DNA of 32,504 nucleotides from Fischerella muscicola PCC 7414. Its GTDB lineage: Bacteria; Cyanobacteriota; Cyanobacteriia; Cyanobacteriales; Nostocaceae. The notes beneath the pieces were generated by a model, which did no database searches, was not told the origin of the DNA, and was given only the letters and a program-made list of their open reading frames with translations. Position numbers and translations under genes: made by a program. The stretch lies in NCBI RefSeq assembly GCF_000317205.1, contig NZ_AJLK01000084.1, positions 1 to 32,504 of the forward strand, given 5' to 3'. Below, in pieces: positions 26,554 to 32,504 of this stretch; the stretch's first letter is position 1, and every line of letters starts with the position of its first letter.

Positions 26554-27423
26554 ATGGTTTCATTTATGAAAGGACTATCAACCAAAAGCCTGTCTTTAGC
26601 TTACGATGGTGTGCCAATTATCCGTGATTTGAATTTGGCAATCCCCAGTGGACAAATCAGTGTTTTAGTTGGTGCGAATGGTTGTGGTAAATCAACTTTG
26701 TTAAGAGGTTTAGCCAGGCTCCTCAAACCTCGTGGCGGCACGGTATATCTTGATGGAGAGTCTATTTTTAAGCTTTCCACTAAGGAAGTAGCGCAGCAGT
26801 TGGGTATTTTACCCCAAGGGCCAGTTGCACCAGAAGGGTTAACAGTAAGAGATTTGGTAGCACAAGGGCGTTATCCTTATCAAAATTGGTTGCAGCAGTG
26901 GTCAGCAAAAGACGAAAGGATTATACAACAGGCACTAGAGATCACAAATTTGCTGGATTTGGCAGAGCGAGAATTGGACACTTTGTCTGGCGGACAAAGA
27001 CAACGAGCTTGGATTGCGATGGCGCTAGCGCAAGATACAGATATTTTACTTTTGGATGAACCTACTACTTTTCTAGATTTGGCGCACCAAATAGAAGTTT
27101 TAGATTTGTTGTATGAGTTGCACCAAAATCAAGGACGGACTATTGTTATGGTGCTGCATGATTTAAATCACGCATGTCGTTATGCTGATTATTTGGTTGC
27201 TGTCAAAGATGGTCGAATTTTTACGGCGGGGGAACCAAAGCAGGTAATGACTGAGGAGATGGTACGAGAGGTTTTTGGGTTAGAGTGTCGTGTTGTTAAT
27301 GATCCAGTGGTGGGAACACCGATGTGTGTGCCGATAGGGCGTAAGGGAGCAAGGAAATTACAATCAAACAGGCAGGGGACTGAGCCTCCAAACTCTAGTT
27401 ACCAGGTTGAACCTAGTAACTAG
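26554..27423 (+). CDS. Iron-siderophore ABC transporter ATPase (FecE/FhuC-like)
   Basis: A 289-aa ATPase. Walker A GANGCGKS (40-47), signature LSGGQRQR, Walker B ILLLDEPT and the H-loop VLHDLNH are intact. It should energise the FecCD pair on the cytoplasmic face. The first ATG (26554) is formed by the last unit of a 7-bp tandem repeat TTCAAAA x3 (26534-26554), so the ATG at 26566 (MKGLSTK) may be the real start. The tail after CVPIGRKG is longer than usual and ends in a palindrome that overlaps the stop codon, suggesting the end was reshaped by a small repeat. Confidence 0.94.
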   Translation: MVSFMKGLSTKSLSLAYDGVPIIRDLNLAIPSGQISVLVGANGCGKSTLLRGLARLLKPRGGTVYLDGESIFKLSTKEVAQQLGILPQGPVAPEGLTVRDLVAQGRYPYQNWLQQWSAKDERIIQQALEITNLLDLAERELDTLSGGQRQRAWIAMALAQDTDILLLDEPTTFLDLAHQIEVLDLLYELHQNQGRTIVMVLHDLNHACRYADYLVAVKDGRIFTAGEPKQVMTEEMVREVFGLECRVVNDPVVGTPMCVPIGRKGARKLQSNRQGTEPPNSSYQVEPSN

Positions 27424-27424
27424 A
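27394..27424 (+). terminator. Hairpin overlapping the end of the ATPase gene
   Basis: TCTAGTTACCAGG, loop TTGAA, CCTAGTAACTAGA: a 13-bp stem with one mismatch that includes the TAG stop codon (27421-27423). It could end the permease-ATPase transcript before the converging NACHT gene. No strong T-run follows. Confidence 0.5.
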
Positions 27425-27439
27425 ATTAGAGTGTTTCCC

Positions 27440-27463
27440 TAGTGGTCTGTCAACCTAACTTTT
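27440..27463. repeat. Dispersed repeat TGGTCTGTCAACCTAACTTT
   Basis: The element matches, with one difference, the reverse complement of 21822-21842. It fills almost the whole gap between the converging ATPase and NACHT genes and touches the NACHT stop codon. Confidence 0.55.
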
Positions 27464-30341
27464 AAGAATCGGTATAATCTATCTTTGCATAGCTAATTCT
27501 CTCAAATTCCCTGAGATTCAAAATGTCACTGCTATCACTCTCTTGGCTACGACGGGCATAATGTCTGTTCAGACAAGCTTGATTATAGTCATAAATTTGC
27601 ACAGCTCCCACAGATAAATTATCTTCTTCTGGTCTAGGATTTTCTTTAAAAGCATTTTCTAAATCAGTAAGCAGATTTGGAATTTTCTCTTCAGTATCTG
27701 GAGGTAATTCTGCAAGATAAAGAAAGGATACAGCCCGTAACAGTGCTGGCATCTTTCGGTCTATGGCACAATTCAATAATATTTTGGAAAGTTCTATATC
27801 TTTACCACCATTTTCTTCTTCATAATAATTCTTTACTTCCTTAAAGAAATTTTTCAGGTATTTCACTGTGTCACTCGTGTAGACTTTTACTTTTTGTTCT
27901 GCTAATTCTTGTGCAACTTGATTTACCAATTCTATAGGTGTGAGAGTCATAGCTCTCTCATTCAATGCTAATTCCAATTCTCTGACTTTTTTTAATGAGG
28001 AAATTGAGCTATCTATGATGTCGCTAAATAAATCTCTAAGCTTTCTTGTTAAGTTTGCATCTAAATGTTCTTCTTCTTTAACTTTATCCAGAACGTCACA
28101 AGCTCGACCAACGACACCTACCTCATATTTATCTTTATTTTCCAAAATATTGACCAGTGTCGAGATTGTTTGCATACTCAAATGATGCTTAGGCAATTTC
28201 TGAGAGGAATGTAATTGCAGAAGTAAAAATACAAAAATTGTTCTCCGCTTATATACTTCATATTGTTTCCATTCTTCACTTTGATTTTTTAAGTTTGCAC
28301 TTTCTCTTTCCAAAGTCTCTAATAATTGCAGCAGTTTACGTTCAGTTTCTTCACCGGAACACTCTCCAATGGCATACTGCAATGCGTAGGCTCGCCAGGT
28401 TTTATCATAGCTCAATTCTCCTTGTGGATATTCCGCCAATTCCTTACATACATCTTTAAGTAATTTTCGATTCAGTTTTTCTTCTCCACTTTCTCCACCA
28501 TCATCTTCAAATGGTGTCTGAAAAAATTGAAAAATTCGGAAAAAGAATTTGGCTGTTTCATCGTAATCGGTTCTCATAAATATATCCATTAAAAACCGAT
28601 AAAATTCTTTACGCGTTTCCCAGTCTAAAACCCCCGGTCTTCTGAGCAAATCTTTGATAATCAAACTCATAGATTCGGCAGTATCAAACATTCTATCCAG
28701 TTCATCTGGTGAATATTCTTCGACAAAATCTTTTAAATCTTGATTTACTAATTCTGGTTGGCGATGGATAATCGAAGTAATCAGAATTGCCCTTTTCCAA
28801 ACTTCTACTCTTTTCCAAACTTTATAGTTGCTACCATTAAAAAGCCAGTATGCTAAGGAGGAACGGTTACGCAATTCTGTTAATCTGTGAGCAGCCAAAT
28901 GAGTGAGATGGGGTTCATTAATGGTAAACTTATCCTTACCATCTAATCGCATAATAAAAGGCAAGCGTTCTAACATTAAACTTGTAATGCGTTTAGCACG
29001 CATTTCAGGAGTTTCACCTTCGGGTTCTACAGGCATGTTGAGTACCCATGCCTCAATTTCTGCTGTATCAATTGGTCGCTCTTTTTCTATTATTTCTAAG
29101 GCCCATTTACTCAGTTTTGACCAAATTTGATTCTTAGAAATATCAGTACCTGGGAAATAAACAGAATTTTGTAGAGATTGTCCGATACTTCTAGCCTCGG
29201 GCCATCTAATAATGTTGAGTTCTAGGCTTTGATGCTCAAGGTGGACATCAGTTGTACCTGGCATGTATCCTTCTAAAATTAATAAGGCAGCAAGTACAAG
29301 ATGTAAGGGATTACGTAAAAAATCTCCCTTTTTTAATTCTTGATGATGAAAATTTTCAATAAATCGAATACATTGCTTAATATTAGTTTCCAAAGCTTTT
29401 TGTTCTGTTTCTGTTCCTTGTGCTAGAGAAAGATATAATCTGTTAACTAGCTCCTTTTGTTCATCACGAGTCAAAGGACTGAGTTGACAAACTATTTTAT
29501 TTTTTATTTGCTTGAGAAGTGAATCTTTAGCATTACGATATTTGTCTGGACGACTTGTGAGGATAAAGGCACACTGTTCGTATTGGAGTATGAGAGTTTC
29601 TATATCTCTGAGTGCTTGATCACGACGAACTTCATTAGGAATCTCATCTAATGCATCTAACAAAAAAAGTACTTCGCCTCTTTTACAAGCTTCTAGAAAC
29701 AGTTCATCATTTAAGCCTGTACCAAAATAGTTATGGTAGTCTGCTATGGCTGCTAAAACGGGGTGTCCAAAGCGCTTAACTGTTTCTTTGGCTGGTGGTT
29801 CATTATATTGAATTAGTGGAAATATAATTGGGATTTTTGTGCCAAGTTGATATGTCTCGTCACGTTCTGCATTAAATCCTTGAGCATCAACAATCCATCT
29901 AATTAAGAAGGTTTTGCCACTACCAGCAACTCCTAATAAAACTATTGGGCCTTTTTGAGCTAACTGTGGTAAGTCTGCTAGCTTGACATTATCTATACTT
30001 AATAAATCAGTATCACTCAAAATTTTTACTCCCCGATCCACAAAAGCGTCTTTTGCTGATATGGATGTGGTGGCTATATGAGGCAATAATAACCAAGGAG
30101 ATATACTTCCGCGACTAATTCTTTGGAGTTGTAGAAAGAGCTTTGCCTCTTTTGTGTAAATTAATGCTTTTCCTCTTTCTGATAAATTCAAAAGTTTTTG
30201 TTGAGCAACCTCTGGAATTCTCTTTGTTTCTCCTTTTTCCCACCGACTTACTGTTTTCATGGCAACACCAAGTTGATCGGCGAGCTGCTGTTGGGTGAGT
30301 CCCAGTTGCTCGCGGATTTTAAGAATGTCACTACCTTTCAT
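27462..30341 (-). CDS. XRE-family HTH / NACHT NTPase with C-terminal helical repeats
   Basis: A 959-aa STAND-type protein. Residues ~5-40 are an XRE/Cro helix-turn-helix (EQLGLTQQQLADQLGVAMKT, SRWEKG). The NACHT ATPase follows, with Walker A GVAGSGKT (137-144), extended Walker B VLFLLDALDEIP (224-235) and sensor LTSRPDKYR (261-269). The remaining ~550 residues are charged and helix-rich, like sensor repeats. Cyanobacteria have many NACHT proteins; bacterial NACHT proteins include antiphage systems, and others act as transcription regulators. The DNA-binding head favours a signal-dependent regulator or a defence sensor. It lies convergent to the iron importer and shows no sequence link to it. 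The stop codon abuts a dispersed repeat element (27440-27463). Confidence 0.88.
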   Translation of the reverse strand: MKGSDILKIREQLGLTQQQLADQLGVAMKTVSRWEKGETKRIPEVAQQKLLNLSERGKALIYTKEAKLFLQLQRISRGSISPWLLLPHIATTSISAKDAFVDRGVKILSDTDLLSIDNVKLADLPQLAQKGPIVLLGVAGSGKTFLIRWIVDAQGFNAERDETYQLGTKIPIIFPLIQYNEPPAKETVKRFGHPVLAAIADYHNYFGTGLNDELFLEACKRGEVLFLLDALDEIPNEVRRDQALRDIETLILQYEQCAFILTSRPDKYRNAKDSLLKQIKNKIVCQLSPLTRDEQKELVNRLYLSLAQGTETEQKALETNIKQCIRFIENFHHQELKKGDFLRNPLHLVLAALLILEGYMPGTTDVHLEHQSLELNIIRWPEARSIGQSLQNSVYFPGTDISKNQIWSKLSKWALEIIEKERPIDTAEIEAWVLNMPVEPEGETPEMRAKRITSLMLERLPFIMRLDGKDKFTINEPHLTHLAAHRLTELRNRSSLAYWLFNGSNYKVWKRVEVWKRAILITSIIHRQPELVNQDLKDFVEEYSPDELDRMFDTAESMSLIIKDLLRRPGVLDWETRKEFYRFLMDIFMRTDYDETAKFFFRIFQFFQTPFEDDGGESGEEKLNRKLLKDVCKELAEYPQGELSYDKTWRAYALQYAIGECSGEETERKLLQLLETLERESANLKNQSEEWKQYEVYKRRTIFVFLLLQLHSSQKLPKHHLSMQTISTLVNILENKDKYEVGVVGRACDVLDKVKEEEHLDANLTRKLRDLFSDIIDSSISSLKKVRELELALNERAMTLTPIELVNQVAQELAEQKVKVYTSDTVKYLKNFFKEVKNYYEEENGGKDIELSKILLNCAIDRKMPALLRAVSFLYLAELPPDTEEKIPNLLTDLENAFKENPRPEEDNLSVGAVQIYDYNQACLNRHYARRSQESDSSDILNLREFERISYAKIDYTDS

Positions 30342-30445
30342 AATTCAAAATTGGGTAGATACAAGTTCCTTGTAGGCAACTTTCTTTTATCTTAGTTATC
30401 CTCAAGGTTGTTTTGTTTTGATGAGAAAAAATCAAATGGATTTTA

Positions 30446-31546
30446 TTAGTAACTTATGCATGGACAAGCGATCGCACTATTACGAACGATGTCTTGTTGA
30501 TGATTGGTGGTATCCCCAGAATTACCTCCAATCAGGAATTCGCCAGTATGACTGAGTACTTGGGAATGTGGACAGATAATATCTAGGTGATATTGAGTAC
30601 AGGTTGTCAACCCAAATCCCCAATGGATAGCTCCATACTCAGCGCCATACACTTCGTTCATTGCATTGTTACCTGGCCACAATTTGAGTGCGGTGTTAAT
30701 CCCAAATCCCACCTCCCAAATCAATTGATAATGAGGATCTATAGTAAATAGATGCTCAAGTGCTGATTTTGCTGCTTCTACTGATGGATGAGTCGCCTGT
30801 AATTTTGCGATCGCACCATTCTCAACTGTGGCGATTACAGCATGTTCTTTCAGGGTTGATAGCTGTTCGTAAATGTAAGCTTGTTCTGTTCGCCTAGAAA
30901 AGTCTTTACCAGAATGCAGAATTGGATAACCCCAAAATGCCAACTCCCCATTAATTTCTAGTCTGCATTCAGGACTAAATTTGCCGTGGGTTAATGGTAA
31001 AACACTCAGTTCCCCGGATGGAACTATCTGCTGTTGACCCCAATCTAAAAACCCACCTTGCTCAAACCACTCGTATTCATCAGCCAAGTGGAAAAATTTA
31101 GCTGAAGTTTGATAGCGTTCATCAATAATATGCAAATACTCTGATTGCTCAATATTATCAAAAAAGTGGTTGGCAAATGCCCGTTGAGCTTCTGAGTCAG
31201 TTGCTTCCATTACATTCAGAAAATGTGCGATCGCTGCCCAAGAAGTAGGGGTAGAATTAACTGCCATAATTGCCAGTTTACGCAAACCAAGTTGCTCTGA
31301 CTCTACTGCACAAATGTAGTGTTCTGGACAAATAACTAGAATATGGGCAGGTTCTTGCGTTTGCTGAATGACCTCTGTTAAACTACCGCCAGCGTAAGTG
31401 AGAATTTGATAAGATTTATAAGAATTCTCCTGTTCAATAGCAAAGGCATTAACCAAATCAACTTCAGTTACAAGGTAAAAGTTGCATTCTTGAGTAGAAC
31501 CAAACTGAAGATACTTGTGTGGGCTAATCGCTATTTTCTCTTCCAT
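30446..31546 (-). CDS. Peptidase M29 (thermophilic aminopeptidase)-like protein
   Basis: A 366-aa protein without signal or membrane segments. I do not recognise a named family member, but the second half has the order of metal-ligand motifs of M29 aminopeptidases and the related NicX dioxygenase: PSGEL (Glu179), WEVGFGIN (Glu278), GAIHWGFG (His308) and YHLD (His320, Asp322), with GNNAMNEVYG between. This suggests a metal-dependent hydrolase or dioxygenase fold. The N-terminal half is unlike anything I can name. CTCC on the plus strand at 31556-31559 is a GGAG ribosome-binding site 9 bases before the ATG. It is 104 bases upstream of the NACHT gene on the same strand; a functional link is unknown. 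Confidence 0.6.
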   Translation of the reverse strand: MEEKIAISPHKYLQFGSTQECNFYLVTEVDLVNAFAIEQENSYKSYQILTYAGGSLTEVIQQTQEPAHILVICPEHYICAVESEQLGLRKLAIMAVNSTPTSWAAIAHFLNVMEATDSEAQRAFANHFFDNIEQSEYLHIIDERYQTSAKFFHLADEYEWFEQGGFLDWGQQQIVPSGELSVLPLTHGKFSPECRLEINGELAFWGYPILHSGKDFSRRTEQAYIYEQLSTLKEHAVIATVENGAIAKLQATHPSVEAAKSALEHLFTIDPHYQLIWEVGFGINTALKLWPGNNAMNEVYGAEYGAIHWGFGLTTCTQYHLDIICPHSQVLSHTGEFLIGGNSGDTTNHQQDIVRNSAIACPCISY

Positions 31547-32504
31547 ATTGCAGCGCTCCAGTTGGTAAGACAGTTAATTATAATCACCAAAAACTAGCAA
31601 CCACAGGAATTAGGCTGCAAAATAAAGCTTCTGTTGCTTTCCTCTCTTGATAAGTAGAGTTATTTCAATAGCTCACACCTTGCACTTAGCGCTTTTATTA
31701 CCACGGCCATATAATCTCAACTTTTCTGTGTGGGGGCGAATTATATTGACTCTGAACTGAGTGCAAAATTTGAGATTCAGAAATAGTCTTTACTTGCTCA
31801 AGAGAGAAAAAAGCTTTGTAAGTGCAAGCAGACACTCGTTGGACAGGTTGTGATTTTAATTACTAAGTATTTTTCCTCAGATGGAATATACTTAGACATT
31901 TAAATCACATTTAGCCAAGGAGTGAGCCTGTATACTGTCCATTTGTGTTTCTTTTGATACGTTTTTTCATTTGGTTTATTCCGTTCGATAAAGACAATTT
32001 ATCGTAATTGAAGGCTTATTTTATATAGCGTTTCAATTACTTGTCCCATGTTATCCAATTAGTGTTGGACACACAAGATGTTGTATTAAGATTTCATCAA
32101 TATAGAGAAAAATACTTAAGTGGAAATACTCTTATTTTCTCTGTCCATATAAAAGTGGACATTTTTTAGACATAAAATATTGAATGTCCAATCTCGGTTA
32201 TAGCACAAGAATGCATAATTTCATCTAGATGTCATACAAAGCTTGATTTTCACGAGCTTGTTAATTGTCAAGAAATGTTTCATCTGAGGGGGTGACAACC
32301 GCAGTCAACTTGTGGCAGGGCAAGCCTTTCAGGTGACGGACGCCCTCAAAGATAAAAAGCAACAGCAAGATTTTTCTTATTCATCAGCACTCAAAACTCC
32401 TATTTTCACAAAGCGCGATCGCGCTCAATTAATTCTCATCTTTTCAGCAGTGATTAAAGTGAAAGGCAAGCCAAGCCTAAGTTACATCCCCCTTGTCACC
32501 CCCT
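31547..32504. other. Long non-coding region with clustered TGTCCA elements
   Basis: No gene was found on either strand in these ~960 bases. TGTCCA or its complement occurs at 31936, 32066, 32142, 32156 and 32185 (plus TGTCCC at 32042), several as inverted pairs. A 14-bp palindrome AGCGCGATCGCGCT is at 32413-32426. AGGGGGTGACAA (32287-32298) is repeated inverted at the very end (32493-32504). This could be a transposon end or a regulatory region of a gene beyond the window. Confidence 0.5.
32287..32504. repeat. 12-bp inverted repeats bounding a 218-bp segment at window end
   Basis: AGGGGGTGACAA at 32287-32298 and its exact reverse complement TTGTCACCCCCT at 32493-32504. The 194 bases between are non-coding. 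The right copy ends at the window edge, so the true length of the repeat cannot be seen. A small non-autonomous element is possible. Confidence 0.35.

Noticed and set aside
1-32504. CRISPR array or tRNA genes
   Set aside because: No regularly spaced direct repeats of 25-40 bases and no cloverleaf-like segment were found by eye.

Overview
The window looks like a filamentous, probably heterocyst-forming cyanobacterium (Nostocales type). It carries many GCGATCGC (HIP1-like) octamers, a CYP110-like P450, a TonB receptor with an AMIN domain, and the small GC-rich dispersed repeats and CAGAGG-type repeats common between genes in that group. No rRNA, tRNA or CRISPR array was seen.

Layout. (1) 2-7160: the 3' end of a modular assembly line: a PKS tail (KR-ACP, cut by the window start), a free-standing SAM methyltransferase, and an NRPS module C-A-PCP-TE. 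(2) 7441-14979: a tailoring and accessory block: P450, an SDR-fold protein lacking its catalytic Ser/Tyr, a sucrase/ferredoxin-like [2Fe-2S] protein, a MATE transporter, an MbtH-like protein, an intact SDR, and a second sucrase/ferredoxin paralogue on the opposite strand. (3) 15446-27423: traffic: an ABC exporter, a lipoprotein ferric-siderophore binding protein, an 899-aa TonB-dependent receptor, a penicillin-acylase-type Ntn hydrolase, two FecCD-type permeases and a FecE-type ATPase. (4) 27462-31546: two minus-strand genes with no evident link to iron: an XRE-HTH/NACHT NTPase and an M29-aminopeptidase-like protein. (5) 31547-32504: non-coding, with clustered TGTCCA elements and a 12-bp inverted repeat.

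How it may work together. A PKS/NRPS metabolite made next to a full set of export, outer-membrane, periplasmic and inner-membrane iron-chelate transport genes is most simply a siderophore (or other metallophore) locus. The product is not recognisable from this window. Three features suggest unusual chemistry: the last PKS ketoreductase looks dead (cofactor glycine, phosphate-binding Arg and catalytic Lys replaced); the NRPS adenylation pocket reads VDWVISLANK, close to the beta-alanine code I remember (VDWVISLADK); and the terminal thioesterase has Cys, not Ser, as nucleophile. One inference is a beta-keto-acyl-beta-alanine intermediate that could be released linear, O-methylated, or cyclised to a 3-acyl-piperidine-2,4-dione-like chelator.

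A shared AT-rich motif (TTATTAGYATTTATTAGC type) forms a 21-bp inverted repeat before the receptor gene and recurs as 13-14 bp exact matches before the exporter/sucrase-ferredoxin divergent pair and immediately before the NRPS. This suggests one regulator, possibly Fur-like, for synthesis, export and uptake.
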